From positions 1 through 40,681 of the forward strand of contig JAAUUH010000014.1 in assembly GCA_012031145.1 (NCBI GenBank): DNA of 40,681 nt, in the 5' to 3' direction. The translations under genes and the position numbers were made by a program. Within the stretch, counting starts at the first letter, position 1. Each line of letters begins with the position of its first letter. This DNA comes from Oscillatoriales cyanobacterium SM2_2_1 (GTDB lineage Bacteria; Cyanobacteriota; Cyanobacteriia; Pseudanabaenales; Pseudanabaenaceae). Below are positions 8,606 through 17,865 of the stretch, one piece after another. Under the pieces are notes generated by a model. The model had not been told where the DNA came from, made no database searches, and worked only from the letters and a program-made list of their open reading frames with translations.

Positions 8606-9265
8606 CTATTCCTTGCGCATTGATCCCGGGAATTCTCGCCCTTGGACACCATTGATGGTCTCCACAACGGCCCTGGAAGCAGCCATAATATCCCGCTCCG
8701 CCCCCCCAAGATAAAGTCGCCCAAAGCTTCCTACTGCACCGATTTCTAGAATATTGATCAAGGCGGACTTTTCGGCTTCGTTGGCGGCCAGGGCAGCGTA
8801 GGCGGCGGGTTCAACTTCCATGATGTAGAGGGTTTGCCCTGCCAACAGCATTTGCCCTTTACGGAGGCGGTTGATCAGTTGGGTTTGATGGGCGTCAATG
8901 TTGCGGATGATTTGGCTGGATAGGAGGCGTGGTTTTAGGCGATCGCCCTCACTGAGACCCAACAGTTCTAAAATTGCCCGTCCGGCTTCTTGGGTTTCCC
9001 CTTGACGACTGGAATGAATCTCTAATAATCCGTAGAGTCGTTCCACAATTTGTACTCCCGGACGAACAGAAGTGGCCTTGAGCGCGGTATCGGTAATGCG
9101 ATTGATTTCAATGCCGGGAGAAATTTCAATCCAGAGAGAGGTGTCTCCGGGGAGGGGTAAAAATCCTTGGGCGACGGTGCCTAGATAGGCGGCATGCTGG
9201 GGTTGGAGCGAATCGAGATAGACGTAACTGCGTAAAGTAATGCCCAAATGTGAACCCTCAGTCAT
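8606..9265 (-). CDS. ccmP: Carboxysome shell protein CcmP (tandem BMC trimer)
   Basis: 219 residues with two tandem bacterial-microcompartment domains. The first starts at [20 protein letters not shown] and the second at [18 protein letters not shown], which matches my recollection of cyanobacterial CcmP closely. CcmP forms double-stacked pseudohexameric trimers with a large gated central pore, thought to pass bigger metabolites such as RuBP or 3-PGA through the beta-carboxysome shell. It is normally encoded away from the main ccmKLMN cluster, as here. It is divergent from accA, with 94 bp between their starts. Its presence marks the organism as a beta-carboxysome cyanobacterium. Confidence 0.93.
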   Translation of the reverse strand: MTEGSHLGITLRSYVYLDSLQPQHAAYLGTVAQGFLPLPGDTSLWIEISPGIEINRITDTALKATSVRPGVQIVERLYGLLEIHSSRQGETQEAGRAILELLGLSEGDRLKPRLLSSQIIRNIDAHQTQLINRLRKGQMLLAGQTLYIMEVEPAAYAALAANEAEKSALINILEIGAVGSFGRLYLGGAERDIMAASRAVVETINGVQGREFPGSMRKE

Positions 9266-9359
9266 GGCTGGATGGCACGGACTTCAGAATAGCGCAAAAG
9301 CAAACCTCGCAACCGCATACTATGATGGGATCCAGTGCATTCCCCCGTTGCTGCCGCCC

Positions 9360-10338
9360 ATGTCCGATCGCCCCATACTCCTGGAATTCGAAAAACCCCT
9401 TGCCGATCTGGAAAACCGCATCGCTCAGATTCGCCAGTTGGCCCAAGAAAACCAAGTGGATGTCAGCGATCAGATCCAACAGTTGGAGCAGCGGGCCGAG
9501 CAACTACGGCGGGAAATCTTTTCGTCCTTGGGGGCGATGCAGCGGATGCAAATTGCTCGCCATCCCCGTCGTCCTAGCACCCTCGATTACATTCAAGCAA
9601 TGACGGAGGAGTGGATGGAACTCCATGGTGATCGCCGAGGGTTTGATGATCCGGCGCTGATTGGAGGTGTGGCTCGCCTTGGCTCCTATGGGGTGGTGAT
9701 TATGGGACACCAAAAGGGACGGGACACCAAGGACAACATGGCCCGTAACTTCGGTATGGCCTCTCCTGGCGGCTATCGCAAGGCCCTACGGCTCATGGAG
9801 CATGCTGATCGCTTCGGAATGCCCATTGTGACCTTGATTGATACGCCCGGGGCCTATCCGGGGGTTGCGGCGGAGGAGATGGGACAGGGGGAGGCGATCG
9901 CCGCCAATTTGCGACTGATGTTTGGTGCTGGGGGTGCCGGTGATTTGTACCGTCATTGGCGAAGGCGGCTCGGGAGGGGCTCTGGGCATTGGTGTGGGCA
10001 ATTACCTCATGATGTTCGAGCATTCGGTATACACGGTGGCGACGCCGGAGGCCTGTGCCGCAATTCTGTGGCGGGATGCGGGTAAGGCCGCCAAAGCCGC
10101 CGAAGCCCTTAAAATTACGGCGACGGATTTATTACACATGGGCGTGATTGATGAAATCTTGCCCGAACCCCTGGGAGGGGCGCACCGTGCCCCCCTTGAG
10201 GCAGGAAAGAGTCTGAAGTCGGGGATTTTGCGGCAGCTTGACCGACTGGCAACCCTGGCACCAGCGGAACTCCAAGCTGATCGCTACGCCAAGTTCCGCC
10301 GCATGGGTGTGTTTGCGGAGTCCAGTGCCGATGGTTAG
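9360..10338 (+). CDS. accA: Acetyl-CoA carboxylase carboxyltransferase subunit alpha (frameshifted)
   Basis: With AccD this subunit moves the carboxyl group from carboxybiotin to acetyl-CoA, the committed step of fatty acid synthesis. The N-terminal part reads from ATG 9360 ([15 protein letters not shown]...) through [18 protein letters not shown] to NLRLMF. The C-terminal part ([22 protein letters not shown] to the stop) is in the +1 frame. Exactly one extra base lies at about 9921-9927 relative to the conserved NLREMx-RLGVPV spacing, and no residue is otherwise missing. Joined, the length is about 325 residues, normal for AccA. The gene should be essential, so a sequencing error is likeliest and a programmed slip less so. 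The stop overlaps the rdgB start by 8 bp. Confidence 0.9.
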
Positions 10339-10954
10339 GGAGCGTCGCCTGGTGATTGCTAGCGGCAATCGAGGCAAGGTGCAAGAATTTGAGGAATATT
10401 TGGCAGCCTTCGCGCTGACTTTGGTGCCAAAGCCGGAATATCTCGACATTGAGGAGACAGGGGCTACATTTCTAGATAATGCCCAACTTAAGGCTAGTCA
10501 GGTGGCCGTGGCGCTTGGGGAGTGGGCGATCGCTGATGATTCTGGGCTGGTGGTTCACGCCCTAGGGGGGAAACCGGGGGTCTATTCTGCCCGCTATGGT
10601 GCTACGGATGGAGAGCGCATCCAAAGGCTGTTGGGCGAACTGGAGGGACAGTCTGATCGCCGGGCAGAATTTGTCTGTGCGATCGCCATCGCCGACCCCC
10701 AAGGTCACATTTGCGCCCAGTCCGAAGGAATTTGCGCCGGAGAAATTATCCATCATCCCCTAGGCGAGCAGGGCTTTGGCTACGACCCAATCTTCCGGGA
10801 GATCACCAGTGGGTTAACCTTTGGACAATTACCGCCGGAGCGGAAGTCCGAGATTAGCCATCGGGCCAAAGCGCTGGTTCAACTCTACCCTCAGCTTATG
10901 AATTTGCCGATCATGGCCCCGGCGGATGCAACCGGGGATGGAGATATTCCGTAA
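10331..10954 (+). CDS. rdgB: RdgB/HAM1 family non-canonical purine NTP pyrophosphatase
   Basis: 207 residues. The enzyme hydrolyses ITP, dITP and XTP to monophosphates and so keeps deaminated purines out of DNA and RNA. Conserved parts: [11 protein letters not shown] at the N-terminus, the [22 protein letters not shown] active-site block (written here in pieces: [17 protein letters not shown]), and GFGYDPIF with SHRAKAL near the end. ATG 10331 overlaps the last 8 bases of accA (ATGGTTAG), so translation is probably coupled. The 3' end overlaps the opposing ferredoxin gene by 44 bp. Confidence 0.93.
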   Translation: MVRERRLVIASGNRGKVQEFEEYLAAFALTLVPKPEYLDIEETGATFLDNAQLKASQVAVALGEWAIADDSGLVVHALGGKPGVYSARYGATDGERIQRLLGELEGQSDRRAEFVCAIAIADPQGHICAQSEGICAGEIIHHPLGEQGFGYDPIFREITSGLTFGQLPPERKSEISHRAKALVQLYPQLMNLPIMAPADATGDGDIP

Positions 10955-11192
10955 CGGGCGATCGCCCGACGAGGTGTTCTTGGGCCATACGATGGGATTT
11001 AGCGGGGGTCATCCGCCAGTAAAAGCAGTCGTCTTCGGTTACCACCACAATCGGGCCAGAGCCACACAGCCCCAGGCAGCCAGTGGGCACCACCTGAATG
11101 TGAGGCGGGGCGCTTTCCTGTAAAGCCGCCGATACCATCTCAGCGCCATCACGGGAGCAACTACGGAATTGACAGACCCAAACTTCGGACAT
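10911..11192 (-). CDS. Thioredoxin-like [2Fe-2S] ferredoxin
   Basis: 93 residues. Four cysteines are spaced as C-x4-C (CQFRSC) and C-x3-C (CLGLC), the cluster-binding pattern of thioredoxin-fold [2Fe-2S] ferredoxins related to the NuoE/HoxE cluster domain. The family usually ends near residue 80. It is a soluble electron carrier with no known partner here. The last 15 codons overlap the 3' end of rdgB on the other strand, so the C-terminal tail is probably unconstrained or the true stop was shifted. Confidence 0.85.
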   Translation of the reverse strand: MSEVWVCQFRSCSRDGAEMVSAALQESAPPHIQVVPTGCLGLCGSGPIVVVTEDDCFYWRMTPAKSHRMAQEHLVGRSPVTEYLHPRLHPPGP

Positions 11193-11246
11193 CTAAGCCT
11201 TCCATCGCTGCCCCTAGTGTAGCCTAGACGCTTTTCCCCTCAGCAC

Positions 11247-11969
11247 CTAGCCTGCAATGGCTGTGAGTACCCCTTCCATGTTTTGACAGGGCACGACTGA
11301 CACCACATCCCGCTGGGCGCAATAGGCGATGTCATCCCAACCGTTGAGTTTTAACAGCCGTTGACCGTGGCTGGCATGGTGAAAAAGGGTCTCCAAATCA
11401 TCACACCAGTGACGGTAAAGGGTCAGGGCCGCCACGGCCTCGTCATTGCCCAGTTCGGCTGCCAACCCATGGGCGATCGCCCCAGCACAGGCCGTATCTT
11501 CTAGGGCATAGCTCCCCTCCCAGCCCGAACCGACCACCCAGACCGTTCTTGGCTGCTTTTGGGTCAAGAATTCCACCACTGCCCCCAAGTTCACCATCGC
11601 CCCGGTGAGCACCATTGGCGAGTGACGGATCCGTTGCAATGTGCGGGTGCCATTGGTGGTACTCATGAAAATCCGCTTGCCCCGCACCACGGACGCCGTG
11701 TAGTCAAAGGGTGAATTTCCGAGATCGTAGCCTTCCACTTTTTTGCCGCCCCGCTCTCCCGCCCGGAGGCGCTGGGACTCAGGGAATGCACCACTCACCT
11801 GCCAAAGTTCGTTGAGGTCGGCAAACACCTGAATTGCCTCGGCACCGGCACTGAGGGCAGTGGCGATGGTCGTTGTTGCCCGGAGCACATCAACGGCGAT
11901 CGCACAATCGGGCAATCCATCGGCCGGCACCAATTCCGGCGTATGGTACACAGATAACTTCATAGGCAT
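11247..11969 (-). CDS. ComB family (2-phosphosulfolactate phosphatase-like) protein
   Basis: 240 residues. It carries the family features AIAVDVLRATTTIATAL near the N-terminus, GERGGKKVEGYDLGNSP in the first third, and STTNGTRTL. ComB removes phosphate from 2-phosphosulfolactate in archaeal coenzyme M synthesis. Cyanobacteria do not make coenzyme M but commonly keep this gene, so the substrate here is unknown, possibly a sulfolactate-type compatible solute. It stands alone, with a 36-bp gap to the methyltransferase gene upstream on the same strand. Confidence 0.88.
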   Translation of the reverse strand: MPMKLSVYHTPELVPADGLPDCAIAVDVLRATTTIATALSAGAEAIQVFADLNELWQVSGAFPESQRLRAGERGGKKVEGYDLGNSPFDYTASVVRGKRIFMSTTNGTRTLQRIRHSPMVLTGAMVNLGAVVEFLTQKQPRTVWVVGSGWEGSYALEDTACAGAIAHGLAAELGNDEAVAALTLYRHWCDDLETLFHHASHGQRLLKLNGWDDIAYCAQRDVVSVVPCQNMEGVLTAIAG

Positions 11970-12005
11970 AACACTGGGAATTTCCTAGAATCTATTGGCT
12001 ATAGC

Positions 12006-12946
12006 CTATAGCTTTTTGGCCACCACTGTACGATGACGGGGGGTATGGGCTGTGATTTCGGGCATGGTAAACCCCGCCGCGGCCAACTCCGCCGCTAAAT
12101 CCAAGGAAAAATAATCATCCAGGTAGGGCTCTGTGCTTTTGAGCAGCGTCAAAATATAGGGCGGCATCTGGGCATAGATTGGTGATTGGGGGTTCATATC
12201 CATAATAGACAGGGTGCCGCCGGACACCAAAACCCGATTGATCTCCCGTAGGATCGCCCGGGTTGCCTCCTGGGGCAGTTCATGGCAAATCAAACACATC
12301 GACACGAGGTCAAAACTGCCATCGGCCAACCCTGTGGACTCCGCTGGGGCATGCACCCATTGGATCCGCTGCTCTGAAGCTTCCTTGGGTAACTGCCGCT
12401 GCCGATCATGGGCGATCGCCAAAAAGTAGGGCGACAAGTCCAGCCCCGTCACTTCTGCTTGGGGAAGCAATTCCTGCAACGCGAACGTACTCATGCCCAC
12501 ACTGCACCCCACATCGAGAATGCGCGTTGGTAGTTGGGATAGGTGCGATTGCAACACCCCATGGTAGGACTGCCGTAAACGGCGATCGCCATCTGCCTCG
12601 GACTGCTTTGACCAAATCCGTGAATGCACCGCATGGGACACCACCTCCACCTCCATGGCTGGCAGCAACCCAAGTTTCCTTCTCCATAGGCATGGAACGA
12701 ACAGGTGTAATAGGCTGGATAAACCACCGCTGGATTCTCCACCGCCGCTAGCGATCGCCCCAGTTCCCCCCGCCTCGCCTCATAGTCTGCAACCCGCTGC
12801 CGCCACGGTACCCCAATGCTTTCCGCCCGCTGCACCATCATCTGGCGCGCTCGATTCTTGGCAAAATCAGCCAAGGGTTTGAACCTTAGCAAAGCATTGA
12901 CGCCCTCGGTGATCCATCCCGTAGCCTGCGTTGCCCCAGCCGTCAT
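12006..12946 (-). CDS. Class I SAM-dependent methyltransferase (frameshifted)
   Basis: The C-terminal part shows a Rossmann methyltransferase: ILDVGCSVGMST is the SAM-binding motif I, GLDLSPYFL motif II, and SFDLVSMCLICHEL the post-I/IV region. The N-terminal part (from ATG 12946, after an AAGGAA ribosome-binding site) has a YPAYYTCSFHAYGEGNLG block typical of a cyanobacterial subgroup. The frames join at about 12669-12671: restoring one base after NLG gives NLGWLPAMEVEVVSHAV, which continues smoothly. The whole protein would be about 313 residues. The substrate is unknown. It is the fourth most upstream of five interrupted genes in the window, so an error in the data is likely. Confidence 0.82.
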
Positions 12947-13093
12947 TGCACACCATTCCTTTGGATTGAAAATCAATAAAAGCCTAGCATTTGCTCCTAG
13001 GGACGATAGAGATTTTTAGACAAAAAAGTGTAGTCATTTTCGGTATCATATCCTGCATAGAAAACTATAAATTTTGTAAAAGGGCAGTAAACA

Positions 13094-14110
13094 GTGACTA
13101 TTCGGGTAGCAATCAACGGATTTGGACGCATCGGACGAAACTTTTTACGGTGTTGGGCAGGTCGAAAAGAAACTCAGTTGGAAATTATCGGCGTCAACGA
13201 CACCTCCGATCCCAAGACCAATGCCCACCTGCTTAAGTACGATTCTATGCTAGGCAAATTTGACGGTGTGGTTGAAGCCGACGATAACTCTCTGACAGTC
13301 AACGGTCATATGATCAAAGCCGTTTCTGATCGCAATCCCGAGAATTTACCTTGGAAAGATTGGGGTATTGATTTAGTTATTGAATCTACGGGTGTATTTA
13401 CGGATCGCACGGGTGCGAGCAAGCACTTCACCGCTGGTGCCAAAAAGGTTTTGATCACTGCCCCCGGTAAAAACGATGACGGCACCTTTGTAATCGGAGT
13501 CAATGCCGATCAGTACGAACATGGGAAGCACCACATTATCAGTAATGCCAGTTGCACCACCAACTGCCTTGCCCCCGTCGCCAAGGTGCTGCATGAAACC
13601 TTTGGCATTGTTAAGGGCGTCATGACCACCACCCACAGCTACACTGGCGACCAACGCCTGCTCGATTCCAGCCACCGCGACCTGCGCCGTGCCCGCGCCG
13701 CCGCCCTTAGCATTGTGCCCACCTCCACCGGAGCGGCTAAGGCTGTTGCCCTCGTTCTTCCGGAACTGAGTGGTAAGCTCAATGGTATTGCCTTCCGAGT
13801 GCCAACGCCCAACGTCTCAGTGGTGGATTTTGTTGCTGAAGTGGAGAAGTCCACCATAGCCCAAGAAGTAAATGAAGCTCTGCGGGCCGCGGCTGAAGGG
13901 CCAATGAAGGGAATTTTGGAGTACAGCGAACTACCCCTAGTCTCCATCGACTACCGCGGTACTGACGCTTCCTCGATCGTCGACGCCTCCCTGACCATGG
14001 TGCTTGGGGGCAATCTAGTGAAGGTGATCTCTTGGTATGACAACGAGTGGGGCTACAGCCAGCGGGTGGTTGACCTGGCCGAAGTTGTGGCCCAAAAGTG
14101 GGCTGCCTAG
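13094..14110 (+). CDS. gap2: Glyceraldehyde-3-phosphate dehydrogenase, Calvin-cycle type
   Basis: 338 residues from a GTG start. It converts 1,3-bisphosphoglycerate and glyceraldehyde-3-phosphate using NAD(P)H, mainly in CO2 fixation. Features seen: [10 protein letters not shown] dinucleotide fold, catalytic C154 in [10 protein letters not shown]181 in [10 protein letters not shown], and the WYDNEWGY end motif. The [18 protein letters not shown] variant is that of plastid GapA/cyanobacterial Gap2 rather than glycolytic Gap1. It is monocistronic: about 117 bp of AT-rich upstream DNA and a strong terminator just after it. Confidence 0.95.
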   Translation: MTIRVAINGFGRIGRNFLRCWAGRKETQLEIIGVNDTSDPKTNAHLLKYDSMLGKFDGVVEADDNSLTVNGHMIKAVSDRNPENLPWKDWGIDLVIESTGVFTDRTGASKHFTAGAKKVLITAPGKNDDGTFVIGVNADQYEHGKHHIISNASCTTNCLAPVAKVLHETFGIVKGVMTTTHSYTGDQRLLDSSHRDLRRARAAALSIVPTSTGAAKAVALVLPELSGKLNGIAFRVPTPNVSVVDFVAEVEKSTIAQEVNEALRAAAEGPMKGILEYSELPLVSIDYRGTDASSIVDASLTMVLGGNLVKVISWYDNEWGYSQRVVDLAEVVAQKWAA

Positions 14111-14135
14111 CTTGATCCTAAGCCCTAATCCATCG

Positions 14136-14164
14136 AAAAAAGCCTCAAAAAAGGGGCTTTTTTT
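14136..14164 (+). terminator. Rho-independent terminator of gap2
   Basis: AAAAAAGCCTC (14136-14146) pairs with GGGGCTTTTTT (from 14153) with one G-T wobble around an A6 loop, and the 3' arm runs into a T7 tract. It begins 25 bp after the gap2 stop. The A-rich 5' arm would also let it work weakly from the other strand. Confidence 0.85.
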
Positions 14165-14208
14165 GTGATTCCTGGATGTTACATGACGCCCTAAAGCTTT
14201 GTTTGCCT

Positions 14209-14816
14209 ATGGTGCCCCCCTGCCAACGGATTATCGGACTGACCGGCGGTATTGCCACTGGGAAATCCCTTCTTGCAGCTCACCTTAGCGATCGCCATGG
14301 CGTACCGATTTTAGATGCCGATCACTACGCTCGCCAAATTGTCGATTCGCCGACCATCGGCGAACAGCTGATGCACCGCTACGGGTCGGCAGTGCTTAAT
14401 CATGATCGCACCGTAAACCGCCCACGATTGGCAGAGTTGATTTTTCCAGTGACCGGGAGCGGGCATGGCTCAATGATTTGGTGCATCCAAGGGTGCGTGA
14501 TCGCCTGCTGATGGAGGCTCAAAACCACGCCCCCCAGACCGTAGTGCAGGTGATTCCCCTCCTCTTTGAGGCGGCCATGGCCGACTTGGTGACCGAAGTT
14601 TGGGTGGTAACTTGCAGTGAACCGCAACAACTCCAACGACTCATGGCCCGCAACAACCTAGATGAAGCCAGGGCCCGGCAGCGCATTCAAAGCCAGTGGC
14701 CCCTAGCGCAGAAAGTTGCCCTAGCCGATGTTGTTCTTGACAACAGCTACGATCCGCCCCATCTGTTTATCCAGTCCGACCGGGCCTTTGTCAATCCGAG
14801 ACCTCCCAGAGCTTAG
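14209..14816 (+). CDS. coaE: Dephospho-CoA kinase (frameshifted)
   Basis: CoaE adds the 3' phosphate in the last step of coenzyme A synthesis. The first part has the P-loop GLTGGIATGKS and the DADHYARQIV segment. The second part, in another frame, has LVHPRVRDRL and VIPLLFEAAMADLVTEVWVV (quoted in part), typical of the kinase. The frames meet at the T5 run 14441-14445. One additional T there would give LIFSSDRERAWLNDLVHPRV, which is what the family expects. ATG 14209 leaves nine residues before the P-loop strand; ATG 14176 is a longer alternative. CoaE is essential, so the deletion is probably a homopolymer error. Confidence 0.88.
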
Positions 14817-14852
14817 GGGATAGGGAATACCACTAACGAGTATTCCTAGAGC

Positions 14853-14969
14853 TATAGTCATTTAGCTTGAATTTGATACAGCTTTTTCCAACTTCAAACC
14901 CCTACTCGGTCTGAACTCGAAGGTTAATGTTGGTCTTTTACAGTCTCAATCTTAATTAAAATGACTATA
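14853..14969. repeat. Miniature inverted-repeat element, copy 1
   Basis: 117 bp bounded by TATAGTCATTT (14853-14863) and its exact inverse AAATGACTATA (14959-14969). The similarity continues inward with mismatches for about 40 bases on each side (TTGAATTTGATACAG against TTAAGATTGAGACTG). It has no coding capacity. Ends starting with TA and long imperfect terminal repeats fit a MITE moved by an IS630/Tc1-type transposase, but that assignment is inference. Confidence 0.65.
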
Positions 14970-15063
14970 TATTCGGGTAGGTTCGGACATCAAAGGAAAA
15001 GGGGGTTTGGGTCCTGCGCCCCCAGCCAGGGTTTCACCCCTGCACCCCGTCCTAACCAAGTTA
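14970..15063. repeat. Dispersed intergenic repeat, copy 1
   Basis: A 94-bp unit with TTCGGGTAGGTTCGGAC at its start, a GGGGGTTTGGG...CTGCGCCCCCAG hairpin core, CACCCCTGCACCCC, and CCTAACCAAGTTA at its end. A second copy lies at 23691-23783. It is sandwiched between the two miniature inverted-repeat elements here. Confidence 0.75.
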
Positions 15064-15156
15064 TAGTCATTTCAAATAAAAACGAGACAATTCAACCTAC
15101 TTCAGGTGATATTTTCAAGGATTCAAACTGTCTCATGGCTATTTAGAATGACTATA
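15062..15156. repeat. Miniature inverted-repeat element, copy 2
   Basis: 95 bp starting TATAGTCATTTCAAATA and ending with the inverse of TATAGTCATTCTAAATAG. The inverted similarity extends about 35 bases inward, including GAGACAATT against GAGACAGTT. It shares its terminal TATAGTCATT with copy 1, so the two belong to one family. No protein is encoded. Confidence 0.65.
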
Positions 15157-15317
15157 TTTACAGCTATAGCTCTTGATCGCCGAGAGCCAAGACGCGGCGT
15201 GCACCCAAGTATCCCTATCTCTCCCTGTGGGCGGTTAGGATAAGACCGCTGAACCAAGGTGATCGGCTCTGGCAAAGTCATGCTATCCTTCGGGCGATCG
15301 CACGGAAGGAAGACAAT

Positions 15318-15881
15318 ATGCGGCAAATCATGACCTTTTGGCTGGGGTTTCTGCTGATGCCCCTAGCGGCCAGTGCCCTGCCTGGACAAACTTCTGAGGA
15401 CGTAGCCGATTGGATTAAATCCCATCCCGTTCTCCGTCCGGAGTCTGGGGAGCGGCTTTGGGTGCGGAAGAGCAACACCCCAGCACGGCGGTTTCAGTTT
15501 CAAGCAAGTAGTTTTGTTCCCGGTCGGGCTGAAATTCGTGGCAGTGCCAACATCATTCGCAGCGAGCGGCTGCACCTCTTTGATCTGGTAGCTGGGGTAT
15601 CACGCGATCGCCTCGAAGACCTGTTGCGATCCATCTACGGCCCTGCCCTAATTGAGGATTATCGCCGGGCGACCGTGGTGTTCCGCTATCCCACCACCGA
15701 AAAGATGGGCGATCGCAACAACCGCACCGTCCAGGCTGTGCGCGGAGAACTCCGCCGAGGAGAGCAGTTTTCCTACTGGCTAGAACTGGTGCAAACTAGC
15801 CCCCGCAAGGCCATCTCAGGACACATTACAGTTTTTGCCACCACAGACCTAGAGAAACTGCAAGCCGACCTAAGCCGGTAG
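15318..15881 (+). CDS. Exported protein of unknown function
   Basis: 187 residues; no family recognised. It begins with a Sec-type signal peptide (MRQIMTFWLGFLLMPLAASALPGQ, quoted in pieces: hydrophobic FWLGFLLMPLA and an ASA-L cleavage site near residue 20). The mature part is charged and has the look of a single mixed alpha/beta domain (LWVRKSNTPARRFQFQASS, RLHLFDLVAGVSRDRLEDLL). A good GGAAGGA ribosome-binding site precedes the ATG. It converges on def and overlaps its 3' end by 12 bp. Confidence 0.75.
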   Translation: MRQIMTFWLGFLLMPLAASALPGQTSEDVADWIKSHPVLRPESGERLWVRKSNTPARRFQFQASSFVPGRAEIRGSANIIRSERLHLFDLVAGVSRDRLEDLLRSIYGPALIEDYRRATVVFRYPTTEKMGDRNNRTVQAVRGELRRGEQFSYWLELVQTSPRKAISGHITVFATTDLEKLQADLSR

Positions 15882-16439
15882 GGGCTGAACATCCTTGATT
15901 TTGAAGCCACGCTTGCTGAGCTCCTGACCAAGGGCCGCTTGGTTTTTTACCCGATCCACAAACACGACCCCATTGAGGTGATCCACTTCGTGGAGAATTA
16001 CCCGGGCCAGCAAATCACTGGTCGTCAGTTTTTGCGGCTTGCCTTCGAGATCGCGATAGCTCACTGTCACCTCATTGGGGCGCACCACATCCATAAACAC
16101 GTTGGGAATGCTGAGGCATCCCTCCTCGCCATTAACCAGGGAGCCGCCGGTAGCTTTGACTTCGGGATTGATCATCACCATGGGGGCGGCATCGGGCTGA
16201 TCGGGGTGGATGTCGATGACAATAATTTGCTTGGCAATGCCCACTTGGGGTGCGGCTAGGCCAATGCCATCACAGCTATACATGGTTTTGAGCATGTCTA
16301 TGGCCAGTTGGCGAATCTCGTCAGTAATTTTGCTAACTCTTTTGGCAGGCTGCCTCAAATCGCGATCGCCCAAGGTATGAACCTTCAGTGGCGGGGATTT
16401 TAATTTTTCCTTAGAAACGGTTGCTAGGGTGGTGATCAC
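15870..16439 (-). CDS. def: Peptide deformylase
   Basis: 189 residues. It removes the formyl group from the initiator methionine of new proteins. All three metal-site motifs are intact: GIGLAAPQVG (58-67), EGCLSIP with metal ligand C108, and HEVDHLNG with H150, E151 and H154. The first 15 residues look like a short extension ahead of the usual start. Confidence 0.96.
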   Translation of the reverse strand: MITTLATVSKEKLKSPPLKVHTLGDRDLRQPAKRVSKITDEIRQLAIDMLKTMYSCDGIGLAAPQVGIAKQIIVIDIHPDQPDAAPMVMINPEVKATGGSLVNGEEGCLSIPNVFMDVVRPNEVTVSYRDLEGKPQKLTTSDLLARVILHEVDHLNGVVFVDRVKNQAALGQELSKRGFKIKDVQPLPA

Positions 16440-16484
16440 AACGGTGGATGCAAGAATAACTCTTCATATTCTGCCATAGGTTCC

Positions 16485-17084
16485 CTAGCCTAACTCCAGC
16501 GGTCGCCGCCCCTCCATGGCCTTGGTCAGGGTAATTTCGTCGGCATACTCTAGGTCGCCACCCATAGGAATGCCAAAGGCAATTCGGGTCACTTTCGTGA
16601 AGGGAGTCAGCAAGCTACCCACATAAAGGGTGGTGGTCTCCCCCTCCACACTGGGGCTAATGGCAATGATCACCTCAGTGATCCCACCGCCACTGACCCG
16701 CCGCACTAAAGATTGGATAAACAGTTGGTCAGGGCCGATGCCATCCATCGGTGAAATCAGTCCCCCCAGCACATGGTACTTGCCGCGATATTCTCGCGTT
16801 TTTTCTAGGGCAATCACATCGCGGGAGTCAATCACGACACAAAGGGTTTGGGAATCACGACGGCTGTCAGCACAGATATTACAGATGGGATCGGCAGAAA
16901 GGTGGTGGCAAACCGTGCATTGTCCCACCTGTTGTTTGGCATTGAGTAGGGCTTCGGCTAGGGCGGAAATCTCGGCATCGGGACGTTTCAGAAGGTGCAG
17001 TGCTAAGCGCTGGGCGCTTTTGGGACCAATGCCCGGCAACCGCTGTAGCTGTTCGATCAGGTTGGCAAGGGGGCGGGTATACAC
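16485..17084 (-). CDS. recR: Recombination protein RecR
   Basis: 199 residues from the GTG at 17084 ([13 protein letters not shown]), the usual start of cyanobacterial RecR. An upstream ATG at 17150 would add 22 residues that overlap the preceding gene and look unlike the family. RecR acts with RecO and RecF to load RecA at gaps. Seen in order: the helix-hairpin-helix [14 protein letters not shown], the C4 zinc finger CTVCHHL...CNIC, and the Toprim domain with [10 protein letters not shown] and the [12 protein letters not shown] stretch. Confidence 0.94.
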   Translation of the reverse strand: MYTRPLANLIEQLQRLPGIGPKSAQRLALHLLKRPDAEISALAEALLNAKQQVGQCTVCHHLSADPICNICADSRRDSQTLCVVIDSRDVIALEKTREYRGKYHVLGGLISPMDGIGPDQLFIQSLVRRVSGGGITEVIIAISPSVEGETTTLYVGSLLTPFTKVTRIAFGIPMGGDLEYADEITLTKAMEGRRPLELG

Positions 17085-17110
17085 AGAGCAGAGGGAACCG
17101 TCAGCAAGGC

Positions 17111-17533
17111 TTATGGTACCGCATGGATCTGCGATCGCACATAGACCCACCAGTTCCGGGCGATCGCCTTATCTTCAAAGGCAATCTCCCATCGCTGTCC
17201 ATCGCGATCCCCCAGTATCAGTCGCACATCCCTGACCTGCAAAGGCAAGATATCGTCAGGGCATTCCCACGGATTGCCATCGATCAAAAGCTGAACCTCC
17301 AATAGCTGGGAGAGAGGCACGGTGTGGAGAACCTGGGGCACGGCGGTAGTGGGTTGAGCCCAGATCAGGCGATCGCCCTGTTGTCCCACCAATACCCGTC
17401 GATCATAACTGTGGCGTTCAAAGGATTCTGCCCAGGAGCGGTAGGCTTCGCGGCGACCATATTCCTGACGACCGGCCCAAAACAGCCAACCGAACACGCC
17501 CAACAAAGGCAACCACAAAATCCCCTCTAGCAT
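17111..17533 (-). CDS. Membrane-anchored protein of unknown function
   Basis: 140 residues. An N-terminal transmembrane helix (about residues 3-20, [19 protein letters not shown]) is followed by a soluble domain with several beta-strands ([35 protein letters not shown]), suggesting a small barrel such as a PH-like fold, though I cannot name it. It sits between recR and a coiled-coil gene on the same strand with gaps of 26 and 13 bp, so the three are probably cotranscribed. Confidence 0.7.
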   Translation of the reverse strand: MLEGILWLPLLGVFGWLFWAGRQEYGRREAYRSWAESFERHSYDRRVLVGQQGDRLIWAQPTTAVPQVLHTVPLSQLLEVQLLIDGNPWECPDDILPLQVRDVRLILGDRDGQRWEIAFEDKAIARNWWVYVRSQIHAVP

Positions 17534-17546
17534 GGCACCGCCATCA

Positions 17547-17849
17547 TCACCGTTCCCGCAACTGTCGCCAGACCTGCCGGGCAGTTTTTTTGACCTGGGA
17601 TTGGAGCTGATCGCCAGTTTTTTGCACCGTTTTTTTGATTTTGGGTGTCGCCGCAGCCACTTGGTGCTTCACCTTTTCGGGTAGTTCCTGGATTTGGGCA
17701 TCGGTACGTTCTAGGGCATCATTCACAATATCAATGGCCCAAGAATCCAATTCTTCCAACTGGTCAGCAAGGCGCTCCTGCTGTTTCCGCCACTGGGACT
17801 TAATCTGATGGCGGGCTTGTTGCCATGTGCGCTGTAGCGGGTTCTTCAT
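17547..17849 (-). CDS. Small charged helical protein of unknown function
   Basis: 100 residues from ATG 17849 (MKNPLQRTWQQARHQIKSQW), all predicted helix and rich in Lys, Gln and Glu, with repeated amphipathic segments (VKHQVAAATPKIKKTVQKTG, DQLQSQVKKTARQVWRQL). It could form a coiled coil or lie on a membrane surface. I chose this start because the longer frame runs into lpxA. It lies 16 bp after lpxA and 13 bp before the membrane-anchored gene. Confidence 0.65.
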   Translation of the reverse strand: MKNPLQRTWQQARHQIKSQWRKQQERLADQLEELDSWAIDIVNDALERTDAQIQELPEKVKHQVAAATPKIKKTVQKTGDQLQSQVKKTARQVWRQLRER

Positions 17850-17865
17850 CTCCACCTGCCTAGGC

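Noticed and set aside
14176-14208. Longer coaE start at ATG 14176
   Set aside because: It puts 20 residues before the P-loop strand, and the start is just 12 bp after the gap2 terminator. ATG 14209 fits the usual length better.
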